Below are positions 45,630 through 53,322 of a stretch of DNA of 64,000 nucleotides, piece after piece. The notes beneath the pieces were generated by a model. That model was not told where the DNA came from, did no database searches, and saw nothing but the letters and a program-made list of their open reading frames with translations. The DNA is taken from the NCBI RefSeq assembly GCF_036013525.1, contig NZ_CP107853.1, positions 10,912,001 through 10,976,000 of the forward strand, read 5' to 3'. A program made the translations under genes and the position numbers. The DNA is from Nonomuraea sp. NBC_00507. Lineage in GTDB: Bacteria > Actinomycetota > Actinomycetes > Streptosporangiales > Streptosporangiaceae. How positions within the stretch are numbered: position 1 is the stretch's first letter; each line of letters opens with the position of its first letter.

Positions 45630-46373
45630 ATGTTGCTGTCGGATCAGGCCGGTCAGACGGCGGCCACCAAGATTCAGCGTCCCGCCACGCTCCGGGAGAG
45701 CGTCATCGAGGCCATCCAGGAGCTCATCGTCTCCAGCCAGCTCAAGCCCGGCCAGCACCTGGTCGAGAGCGAGCTGGCCGATCTCCTCGGCGTGTCCAGG
45801 CAGCCGGTTCGCGAGGCCCTGCAGCAGCTCAGCGGCGAGGGCTGGGTCGACCTGCACCCCGGCCAGGGCGCGTTCGTGCACGTACCTACGGTAGAGGAAG
45901 CTGACCAGTTGCTCGCCGTACGCGCGCTGCTGGAGACCGAGTCCGCCAGGCTCGCCGCGAAACACGCCGGCGAGGACGGCGTCAAGCGGCTGCGCACCCT
46001 GTGCGCGCGCGGCATCGCCGCCGTGCAGACCGACGACATCGACGGCGCTGTGGCCATCAACTCGGAGCTGCACGCCCTGGTGACCGCGCTGTCCGGCAAC
46101 AAGGTGCTCGCCGAGCTGGCCAGCCAGGTGGCCAGGCGGGTGCGGTGGTACCACACGCCGGTGGCCCGCCAGCGGGGCATGGCCTCGTGGGAAGAGCACA
46201 CGGCGCTGATCGACGCCATTGAGGCAGGCGACGAGCGCCGCGCCGCGAAGATCATGCGCGAGCACACCGAGCACACCCGCGTCTCCTACATGGAGCAGCG
46301 GGAGAACGAACCCGTCCAGCCCGCCCCGAAGCCGGTGCGCCGCCGCCGTCCGCGCGCCCAGCAGGCGGGATGA
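45630..46373 (+). CDS. GntR-family regulator, FCD (FadR-type) subfamily
   Basis: A 247-residue transcription factor. The N-terminal winged helix has TLRESVIEAIQELIVSSQLKPG, ESELADLLGVSRQPVREALQ and VDLHPGQGAFVH. The C-terminal all-helical FCD ligand domain (about 90-225) has VRALLETESARLAA and EEHTALIDAIEAGDERRAAK, and these domains usually bind a carboxylate, often through a metal. GGAG sits 9 bp before ATG 45630; GTG 45624 is too close to it. As the only regulator in the island it probably binds the repeated CATACnGTATACCG motif and responds to oxalate, glyoxylate or an acyl-CoA; this is inference. Confidence 0.9.
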   Translation: MLLSDQAGQTAATKIQRPATLRESVIEAIQELIVSSQLKPGQHLVESELADLLGVSRQPVREALQQLSGEGWVDLHPGQGAFVHVPTVEEADQLLAVRALLETESARLAAKHAGEDGVKRLRTLCARGIAAVQTDDIDGAVAINSELHALVTALSGNKVLAELASQVARRVRWYHTPVARQRGMASWEEHTALIDAIEAGDERRAAKIMREHTEHTRVSYMEQRENEPVQPAPKPVRRRRPRAQQAG

Positions 46374-46379
46374 GGACAG

Positions 46380-46401
46380 GTTGACCTGACGTTCACAGTA
46401 A
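46380..46401 (+). promoter_or_regulatory. PhoP-box-like direct repeat
   Basis: GTTGACC (46380-46386) and GTTCACA (46391-46397) are spaced 11 bp apart, resembling two imperfect repeat units of the actinobacterial PhoP box (GTTCACC). They lie upstream of the small gene at 46464. Weak on its own. Confidence 0.3.
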
Positions 46402-46463
46402 AAGACATGCTGCGAAACACCTCGGACAGAGGATGGAGCAGCACGGATGGGAGGTGCATGACC

Positions 46464-46640
46464 ATGAGGGCGTTCATCCGCTTTCTCCTTGGTGATCCCC
46501 CGGGCCAATCAGCAGATGGCCGGGCGATCGGCATCGGCCTGAGCGCAGCGCTCAGAAAGCACTACTCGGCCGACGACGCAGAGCGTTACCTGCGGCAGTG
46601 GGCCGCCGAGCACGACGTACGCAAGACCCCGAGGCGCTGA
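46464..46640 (+). CDS. Small hypothetical protein
   Basis: A 58-residue charged protein. GGGAGGT at 46449-46455 is 8-9 bp before ATG 46464, a good Shine-Dalgarno. The sequence has MRAFIRFLLGDPPGQSADG, then a helical RKHYSADDAERYLRQWAAEH segment. No family is recognised. The C-terminus is basic (VRKTPRR). A longer frame from 46407 has no ribosome site. It lies between the GntR gene and the convergent terC end. Confidence 0.45.
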   Translation: MRAFIRFLLGDPPGQSADGRAIGIGLSAALRKHYSADDAERYLRQWAAEHDVRKTPRR

Positions 46641-46682
46641 GCCGCGGCAGGGGCCGCCAGAGCACCCCCCACCGCGGCATGG

Positions 46683-47648
46683 TCAGCGATCTACGGAAAC
46701 CGGCTCCTTCTTGGCGTCGCGGGCCGACTTGATCAGGCTCAGCACCGTGGTGACGGCGAGAGTCCCGACGATGACGCCGAGAGACACCAGGATCGGAATC
46801 TCCGGCGCCCACGACACGCCGTCGTGGTGCAGGGCCTCCAGGATGAGCTTCACCCCGATGAAGGCCAGCACCACCGACAACCCCTTGCTCAGGTAGACGA
46901 GCCGGTCCAGCAGGCCGCCGATGAGGAAGAAGAGCTGCCGCAGCCCCATGAGGGCGAAGGCGTTGGCGGTGAACACCAGGTAGGGCTCCTTGGTGAGGCC
47001 GAAGATGGCCGGGATGGAGTCGAGCGCGAACAGCAGGTCCGTGGTCCCGATGGCGACCATCACGATCAGCATCGGGGTCACCATCCTGCGCCCGTGGTGC
47101 ACGGTGAGCCGGGCGCCGTGATAGGTGTCCGTCGTCGGGAGCACCCGCCGCACCGTACGCAGGGCGATGTTCTCGGAGAACTCCGCCTCCTCGTCCTCGT
47201 GCCCGATCAGCTTCCACGCGGTGTAGACCAGGAAGGCGCCGAACACGTAGAACAGCCAGTCGAACCGGGCGACCGCCTCCGCTCCTGCCGCGATGAACCC
47301 GCCCCGCATGACCAGCGCCAGGATGATGCCGATGAGCAGCACCTTCTGGCGATACTGCCGGGGCACGCGGAACCGGCTCATGATCAGCAGGAAGACGAAG
47401 AGGTTGTCCACGCTGAGCGAGTACTCGGTGATCCAGCCGGCGAAGAACTCCCCGCCGTGCGCGGGACCCGAGAGCACCAGCAGGCCGGCGCCGAAGGCCA
47501 CGGCCAGGCCGACGTAGAACGACACCCAGCCCACGCACTCCTTGAAGGACGGCTCGCGCGGGTTGCGCGCCACCAGCCAGAAGTCGAGCGCGAGGATGAG
47601 ACCGAATCCGCCGATCGTGGCCAGGCAGACCCAGACGGGCAGGTTCAA
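46683..47648 (-). CDS. TerC/Alx-family membrane protein
   Basis: A 321-residue protein with about nine membrane helices. Both TerC hallmarks are present: WITEYSLSVDNLFVFLLIMS and DLLFALDSIPAIFGLT, whose Asp residues are thought to bind metal. Alx/TerC proteins are linked to manganese export and metal or tellurite tolerance. Start is TTG 47646-47648, overlapping the stop of the next gene by 4 bp (TTGA), so it is coupled to the two membrane genes upstream. Confidence 0.9.
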   Translation of the reverse strand: MNLPVWVCLATIGGFGLILALDFWLVARNPREPSFKECVGWVSFYVGLAVAFGAGLLVLSGPAHGGEFFAGWITEYSLSVDNLFVFLLIMSRFRVPRQYRQKVLLIGIILALVMRGGFIAAGAEAVARFDWLFYVFGAFLVYTAWKLIGHEDEEAEFSENIALRTVRRVLPTTDTYHGARLTVHHGRRMVTPMLIVMVAIGTTDLLFALDSIPAIFGLTKEPYLVFTANAFALMGLRQLFFLIGGLLDRLVYLSKGLSVVLAFIGVKLILEALHHDGVSWAPEIPILVSLGVIVGTLAVTTVLSLIKSARDAKKEPVSVDR

Positions 47649-48133
47649 CGCCGTGCTCCCTTCCTCGCGCGCAATGCCTCGGCGTGCTGGACGTAGAGGC
47701 CGAGCAGCGCCTCAGCGCGCGGGTTGGCGCCCGCGCGGCGCAGCAGCCAGTACGGCATGAGCCGTTCGTGGATCCAGACGAAGCCGATGGCGAAGCCGAG
47801 CGCCACCATCGCCTGGTAGGCGAGGAAGCCGAACACGCCGTCGGCCATGCCGACCCCGGCCACCCCTTCCTGGAGCAGCCGGGACAGCGGGAAGGCCGCC
47901 ATCCAGTAGAGGCCCGCGGGCCCGAAGGTCCCCGGCCGGAACACGCCGTGGCCGAGCAGCGTGCCGTACATCCCGCCGCACACGGCGAGCGGTACGGCCA
48001 GCGCCAGCGCCGACAGCGCGGCCATACCGGCGGGCAGCCCTGCGAACAGGGTCAGCCCACCGGCCATGGCACCGGCGACGGCTCCGATGGACGCCCCTGG
48101 CAGGGCGAGCTCGATGCTGTGCCGTCCCTCCAT
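47645..48133 (-). CDS. Small multi-span membrane protein
   Basis: A 162-residue protein with four hydrophobic segments (about 13-35, 36-56, 70-90 and 96-120), starting MEGRHSIELALPGASIGAVA. The C-terminal 40 residues are basic and soluble (WIHERLMPYWLLRRAG). No family recognised. ATG 48131-48133 shares one base with the stop of the Nramp-like gene (TGATG) and its own stop overlaps the terC start, so the three genes are translationally coupled and probably work together. Confidence 0.7.
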   Translation of the reverse strand: MEGRHSIELALPGASIGAVAGAMAGGLTLFAGLPAGMAALSALALAVPLAVCGGMYGTLLGHGVFRPGTFGPAGLYWMAAFPLSRLLQEGVAGVGMADGVFGFLAYQAMVALGFAIGFVWIHERLMPYWLLRRAGANPRAEALLGLYVQHAEALRARKGARR

Positions 48134-49623
48134 CAGCCCACGACCACGCCGAAGGCGAACAGGCTGTAGAACAGCATCCCGAGGTAGAACACCGCGCCGA
48201 AGCCGATGATCGCGTTGGACCACCACTTCGGCCTGATCGGTTTGGGCAGCATGCGGTTGTTCACCAGGAGCAACGTCACGCAGTACGCGCCCATCGCGAA
48301 CGTCGACAGGAACGCCAGCGTGTCCAGGATCCCGCTCGGCCCGTCAGCCGGCCCGAACAGCAGGATCAGGATGCCGAATATGATCACGCCCCAGAGGAAG
48401 CCTGCGTACAAGTGCGACATCCGCAGCTTCTTCGCCCCTGGCACGAAGTTGTAGGTCATGTCGGCCTGGCCCCGCGAGAAGGAGTCGAAGAGCCCCAGCG
48501 TCGCGTTCAGGCCGATCAGCGCGATGAACCCGAGGAAGATCGTGCCGAGCACGGAGCTGCCGGCCGAGGAGACGGCGTTGGCCATGGCGGAGAGCGCCAC
48601 CTCCCGGTCGTCGCCCCGGATGACGTCGCGCACGCCCGGGTCGATCCGCACCGCCGACTGGGCGATCACCGTGAAGGAGATCGTGACCAGCATGGTGATG
48701 CCCCAGAACAGCAGCAGCGCGTCGAACGTGACCCAGCGCCGCCAGCCCTTCCACTTGGCCATCTCGGCCGGGTCCTCGGTGTCGAACATGAAGCCGCGCG
48801 CGGGCATGGCCTCTTGCTCGCCCGCGTGCCGCAGCCCGCGCACCTTGGGCATGTGCGCGCCCATGCCGGCCCCGGAGTCACGCAGGTGCAGCGTGTACCA
48901 CATCTGCTGCATGCCCGAAGGACCGGCGAACGCGCACGCCCCCACGATCACCGGGAACCAGGCCGCCGACATGGCCTCGGGAGGCAGGTAGCCGATGGCG
49001 AACATGCCGGTGATCGTGGTGGCCACGTCGCCCCAGGAGCCGACCATGGCCGCCACCACGGCCGTGCCGAGCACGAGCGCGCCGATGAGCAGCGACAACA
49101 CGTTCTCCAGCACGTTGTAGATCACCTTGGCCAAGCTGAAGACCACGCCGACCAGGATGAGTCCGATGACCGCGGTCACCACCCAGGGGATTCCGGTTAT
49201 CTCCTCGAAGGCCGCCGCACCCGCCGACAGGTGCCCTGGCCAGATGTAGACGGCTATCGCGACGACGAAGAAGAACCACATCAGCGGCTTGAACACCCGG
49301 GCCGCGCCGGAGAAGATGCTCTCCCCCGTGGCCATGGCGTAGCGCGCCATCTCCAGCATGACCACGGCCTGGAGGGTGACGCCGATCAGGAACAGCCATC
49401 TGATCTCGGGCCCGAACAGCAGCACCAGGCGGGGCCACATGTACGACTCGCCCATGCCCACACCCAGCGCGACGAGGAAGACCGTCGGCCCGAGAATGTG
49501 CACCGAGGGTGGTGCGTCCGGGAGCTTTCTGATGGGCATCGGCTCAAGCCGGCCCGCTTTCCATACTCGTTGATCCTCAACCGGCGGCGTGGCAGTCGCC
49601 GGTGGTGTGTTTGATGTGTCCAC
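48133..49623 (-). CDS. Nramp-like transporter without the usual metal-site motifs
   Basis: A 496-residue protein with about 11 membrane helices and an Nramp-like (LeuT-fold) layout. The N-terminal helix reads GMGESYMWPRLVLLF where metal-transporting Nramps have DPGN, and helix 6 (AGPSGMQQMWYTLHLR) lacks the MPHN-type motif. It therefore may carry a different substrate, for example a small organic ion, or be a regulator. It starts a three-gene unit with a small membrane protein and TerC. AGGAGGT precedes GTG 49621-49623. It stands between the glyoxylate operon and the oxalate-activation genes. Confidence 0.75.
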   Translation of the reverse strand: MDTSNTPPATATPPVEDQRVWKAGRLEPMPIRKLPDAPPSVHILGPTVFLVALGVGMGESYMWPRLVLLFGPEIRWLFLIGVTLQAVVMLEMARYAMATGESIFSGAARVFKPLMWFFFVVAIAVYIWPGHLSAGAAAFEEITGIPWVVTAVIGLILVGVVFSLAKVIYNVLENVLSLLIGALVLGTAVVAAMVGSWGDVATTITGMFAIGYLPPEAMSAAWFPVIVGACAFAGPSGMQQMWYTLHLRDSGAGMGAHMPKVRGLRHAGEQEAMPARGFMFDTEDPAEMAKWKGWRRWVTFDALLLFWGITMLVTISFTVIAQSAVRIDPGVRDVIRGDDREVALSAMANAVSSAGSSVLGTIFLGFIALIGLNATLGLFDSFSRGQADMTYNFVPGAKKLRMSHLYAGFLWGVIIFGILILLFGPADGPSGILDTLAFLSTFAMGAYCVTLLLVNNRMLPKPIRPKWWSNAIIGFGAVFYLGMLFYSLFAFGVVVG

Positions 49624-49703
49624 CTACGGACCTCCTGGGGGGGTTGTTGCTTCCTCGTGCGCCCCGAATAGCCCCCTTATTGCCAGATCAGCTGCGCTTG
49701 GCT

Positions 49704-51893
49704 CTAGCGCAGCAGTCCGGCAGCCCTGGCCCAGCGGTACTTGGCACCGAGGACCGCAACGGGCTTCTCCGTCGTGTACGGGTACGCGACCACGCCATGC
49801 TCGAACAGGTACTCGCAGGCCTCCTCAACCTCGGTGTCACCGGCCAGTGACGCCACGACCGGCTTGACGTTGCCCTTCTCCCGCTCCTCCTTCACCACCC
49901 GGGCGATCAGCTCGGCGAAGACCATCGGCGGCGTCACGATCGTGTGCCAGTAGCCCAGGACCAGCGCGTGGATGCGCTCGTCGGCCAGGCCAAGGCGGAC
50001 CGTGTTCGCGTACGTCGAGGGCGGTTCGCCGCCGGTGATGTCGATGGGGTTGCCGGCCGCGCCGAACGGCGGGATGTAGGCGCGGAATGCGGCGTCCAGG
50101 TCAGGCGGGATGTCCATGAGCGTCAGCCCGGCGTCCACGATGGCGTCGGACAGCAGCACGCCCGAGCCGCCCGCCCCGGTGATGATGACGACGTTCTCGC
50201 CCTGGGGCGCCGGCAGGATGGGCAGCGCGCGGGCGTACTCCAGCATGTCGTTGAGCCCGGGCGCGCGCACCACGCCGGCCTGGCGCAGGATGTCGTCGTA
50301 CACCTTGTCGTCGCCCGCCAGCGCGCCCGTGTGGGATCCGGCCGCCCGCGCGCCCATCGCGGTGCGTCCGGCCTTGAGCACGATGACCGGCTTCTCCTTG
50401 ACCACCCGGCGGGCAGCATCGACGAAGCCGCGCCCGTCCTTGAGGTCCTCCAGGTGCATGGCGACGGCCTTGGTGTTGTCGTCCTGCTCGAAGAACGTCA
50501 GCAGGTCGTCCTCGTCCACGTCGGCCTTGTTACCGACGCCGACGATGGCCGAGACGCCCATCTTGGTGGTGCGGCTGAAGCCCAGGATGGCCATGCCGAT
50601 GCCGCCGCTCTGCGAGGTCAGCGCCACGCTGCCGCGGACGTCGTACGGGGTGCAGAACGTCGCGCAGAGGTTCTCCGGCGTGTAGTAGTAGCCGTAGATG
50701 TTCGGGCCGAGCATGCGCACGCCGTGCCGTTTGGCGATCTCCACGATCTCCTTCTGGCCCTCGACGTTCCCCGTCTCGGCGAACCCGGACGGGATCATGA
50801 CCGCGCCGGCCACGCCCTTCTTCCCCACCTCCTCCAGTGCCACCGCCACGAACTTCGCGGGGATCGCGAACACGGCCACGTCCACGTCTCCCGGCACGTC
50901 GGAGACACTCTTGTACGCGGGCAGCCCCATGATCTCGTCGGCCTTGGGGTTGATCGGGAAGATCTGCCCCTTGTAGCCGCCGTTGATGAGGTTGCGCATG
51001 ACCGAGTTGCCGATCTTGCCGGTCTCGGCCGAGGCGCCGATCACGGCGACCGAGCGCGGCTTGAAGATCCGCGTCATCTGCCGGAGGATCTCGTCGCGGG
51101 ACAGCCTTTCGACCTCCTTCGGCTTCTCACCGATGAGGATGCGCACGTCGGCGGCGACCGCGCCGTTCGCGTCGGCGAAGACCGGGTTGAGGTCCACCTC
51201 GATGATCTCGGGGAAGTCGGACACGAGCTTGCCGACGCGCTCGATGAGCGCCCCCAGCGCCTCCCGGTTCGCGGGCTCGGCACCACGGGCACCACGTAGC
51301 ACCTCGGCCGCTCTGATGTCGTCCAGCATCCCAAGGGCATCATCACCCGAAAGCGGGGCAAGTCTAAAGGTCACGTCCTTAAGTACTTCAACCAGGACAC
51401 CGCCCAGGCCGAAGGCGACGACCTTGCCGAAGGTCGGGTCGGTGACGGCGCCGACGATGACCTCGTGACCGCCGCCGACCAGCTGCTGCACCTGGATGCC
51501 GTCGATTTTCGCGTCGGGATTGTAGGCGCGGGCGTTGACCAGGATCGTGTCGTAACCCTGCCGCACCTCCTCCGCGGTCTTCAGCCCGACGAGCACGCCG
51601 CCGGCGTCCGTCTTGTGCAGGATGTCGGGCGAGACGATCTTCAGGACGACCGGAAGCCCGATCTTCTCGGCGATCTCCACCGCCTCGGCCGCAGACGTGG
51701 CCAGCCCCTCACCCGGGGTGGTGATGCCGTAGGCCTCGCAGATCTCCCGTCCTTCGGGAGCCGTCAGGGCTGTGCGCCCTTCGGCGAATGCCTTGTCCAG
51801 TACTTCCCGGACTGTGTCTATGGTCGCGCTCCCTACGGGCCCGCCCTGGTTACGCAAGCTGCCGCTGTCGGACCCTACTCGCCGCTCCTCCAC
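49704..51893 (-). CDS. ADP-forming acyl-CoA ligase (acetate--CoA ligase family)
   Basis: A 729-residue single-chain NDP-forming acyl-CoA synthetase. The ATP-grasp (beta) domain comes first (about 25-245; LPVVLKIVSPDILHKTDAGG, EVDLNPVFA), then the CoA-binding domain (about 280-410; PRSVAVIGASAETGKIGNSV) and ligase domain with the phosphohistidine motif GSHTGALAGDD (about 535). The beta-alpha order is the reverse of the archaeal Acd alpha chain. It follows frc directly (GTG 51891-51893 adjoins the frc TAA), so oxalate or formate is a plausible acid substrate, making oxalyl-CoA or formyl-CoA without a CoA donor. The GTG start has no clear Shine-Dalgarno and may rely on coupling. Confidence 0.85.
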   Translation of the reverse strand: MEERRVGSDSGSLRNQGGPVGSATIDTVREVLDKAFAEGRTALTAPEGREICEAYGITTPGEGLATSAAEAVEIAEKIGLPVVLKIVSPDILHKTDAGGVLVGLKTAEEVRQGYDTILVNARAYNPDAKIDGIQVQQLVGGGHEVIVGAVTDPTFGKVVAFGLGGVLVEVLKDVTFRLAPLSGDDALGMLDDIRAAEVLRGARGAEPANREALGALIERVGKLVSDFPEIIEVDLNPVFADANGAVAADVRILIGEKPKEVERLSRDEILRQMTRIFKPRSVAVIGASAETGKIGNSVMRNLINGGYKGQIFPINPKADEIMGLPAYKSVSDVPGDVDVAVFAIPAKFVAVALEEVGKKGVAGAVMIPSGFAETGNVEGQKEIVEIAKRHGVRMLGPNIYGYYYTPENLCATFCTPYDVRGSVALTSQSGGIGMAILGFSRTTKMGVSAIVGVGNKADVDEDDLLTFFEQDDNTKAVAMHLEDLKDGRGFVDAARRVVKEKPVIVLKAGRTAMGARAAGSHTGALAGDDKVYDDILRQAGVVRAPGLNDMLEYARALPILPAPQGENVVIITGAGGSGVLLSDAIVDAGLTLMDIPPDLDAAFRAYIPPFGAAGNPIDITGGEPPSTYANTVRLGLADERIHALVLGYWHTIVTPPMVFAELIARVVKEEREKGNVKPVVASLAGDTEVEEACEYLFEHGVVAYPYTTEKPVAVLGAKYRWARAAGLLR

Positions 51894-53126
51894 TTAAATG
51901 ACTCCGTTCGTCTTGAGCTCCGCGAGCTCGTCGGCGCTCACACCGAGCTCGCCGTAGATCTCCAGGTTGTGCTCACCGAGCAGGGGCGGGGTGCGGACGT
52001 CGACCGGCGAGTCCGACAGCTGCAGCGGGCTGCCGACCGTCACGAACTCTCCGCGCTCGGGGTGCTCGACCCTGACGACGATGCCCTCGTCACGCAGCGA
52101 TTCGTCCTCCACCAGCTCCTTGGTCGACAGGATCGGCCCGCACGGGATGTTCTCGGCGTTGAGCCGGTCGAGAACCGTCCACTTGTCGTGGCGGATGGTC
52201 CACTCCTCGATGAGCTGGAACATCTTGTCCAGCTTCGACAGCCGCGCCTCCGGCGTCGCCCACTCGGGGTCGTCGGCCAGCTCGGGACGGCCGATGATGT
52301 TCGAGATCGGCTTCCAGCCGACGGGCTGGACGATCACGTAGATGTAGTCGTTCGGGCCGCCGGGCGCGCACCGCACCGCCCAGCCCGGCTGGCCGCCGCC
52401 GCTGGCGTTGCCGGAGCGGGGCACCTCGTCACCGAAGGTCTTGTTCGGGTATTCGCGCAGCGGGCCGTGCGCCAGCCGCTGCTGGTCGCGGAGCTTGACC
52501 CGGCACAGGTTCAGCACGGCGTGCTGCATGGCCACCTGCACCCGCTGGCCGCGGCCGGTCTGCTCACGCTGGTAGAGGGCGGCCAGGATGCCGGCGACCG
52601 CATGGATGCCGGTGCCCGAGTCGCCGATCTGGGCGCCGGTGGCCAGCGGCGGGCCCTCCTCGAAGCCGGTGGTGCTCATCGAGCCGCCCATGGCCTGCGC
52701 GATCACCTCGTACGCCTTGAACTTGGCGTACCGGCCCTGGCCGAAGCCCTTGATCGAGGCGTAGATGAGGCGGGGATTGAGCTCCTGCAGCCGCTCCCAG
52801 GAGAAGCCCATGCGGTCCACCGCGCCCGGGCCGAAGTTCTCCACCAGGATGTCGGCCGTCTGCACCAGCTCGGTGAAGATCTGCTTGCCGCGCTCGCTCT
52901 TCATGTTGAGCGTGATGCTGCGCTTGTTGCAGTTGAGCATCGTGAAGTAGAGGCTGTCGACGTCGGGCACGTCACGCAGCTGCTGCCGGGTGATGTCACC
53001 GGTCGGGGCCTCCAGCTTGACCACGTCCGCGCCGAGCCAGGCGAGCAGCTGGGTGGCGGACGGGCCGGACTGGACGTGGGTCATGTCGAGAACACGGACA
53101 CCGTCCAAAGCCTTGGGCATCTTCAT
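51894..53126 (-). CDS. frc: Formyl-CoA:oxalate CoA-transferase (class III)
   Basis: A 410-residue class III CoA-transferase moving CoA from formyl-CoA (or succinyl-CoA) to oxalate. The match to characterised Frc is strong: [60 protein letters not shown] with the catalytic Asp at exactly residue 169, [20 protein letters not shown], and the glycine loop [10 protein letters not shown] (one Gly of the usual GGGGQ is Ser). The start [18 protein letters not shown] is typical. It follows the ThDP decarboxylase and precedes the ADP-forming ligase. Upstream 196 bp contains only a diverged operator-like element. Confidence 0.94.
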   Translation of the reverse strand: MKMPKALDGVRVLDMTHVQSGPSATQLLAWLGADVVKLEAPTGDITRQQLRDVPDVDSLYFTMLNCNKRSITLNMKSERGKQIFTELVQTADILVENFGPGAVDRMGFSWERLQELNPRLIYASIKGFGQGRYAKFKAYEVIAQAMGGSMSTTGFEEGPPLATGAQIGDSGTGIHAVAGILAALYQREQTGRGQRVQVAMQHAVLNLCRVKLRDQQRLAHGPLREYPNKTFGDEVPRSGNASGGGQPGWAVRCAPGGPNDYIYVIVQPVGWKPISNIIGRPELADDPEWATPEARLSKLDKMFQLIEEWTIRHDKWTVLDRLNAENIPCGPILSTKELVEDESLRDEGIVVRVEHPERGEFVTVGSPLQLSDSPVDVRTPPLLGEHNLEIYGELGVSADELAELKTNGVI

Positions 53127-53266
53127 TCTCCCTGACGGAACGTGACTTGACGCATACGGATTGCGAGCTTCTCCTCGGCCGGATATGGTGATCCAGGCCG
53201 CTGGGTCGGCGGTGACAGCGCGTGGAGACCTAGCCGATGGGCAGTCTGTGAAGCGCGAACCCCCGG

Positions 53267-53286
53267 ATACTGGTTACTCGGTATGA
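53267..53286. promoter_or_regulatory. Diverged operator-like element upstream of frc
   Basis: ATACTGGTTACTCGGTATGA resembles the GntR motif (ATACTG, TAC, GTATGA) but the half-sites are 2 bp further apart. It lies 140-160 bp before frc and just after the decarboxylase stop. Weak candidate. Confidence 0.25.
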
Positions 53287-53322
53287 CGGGAAGCATCTTC
53301 CGCATTCGTGTGGAGGAGGAGA

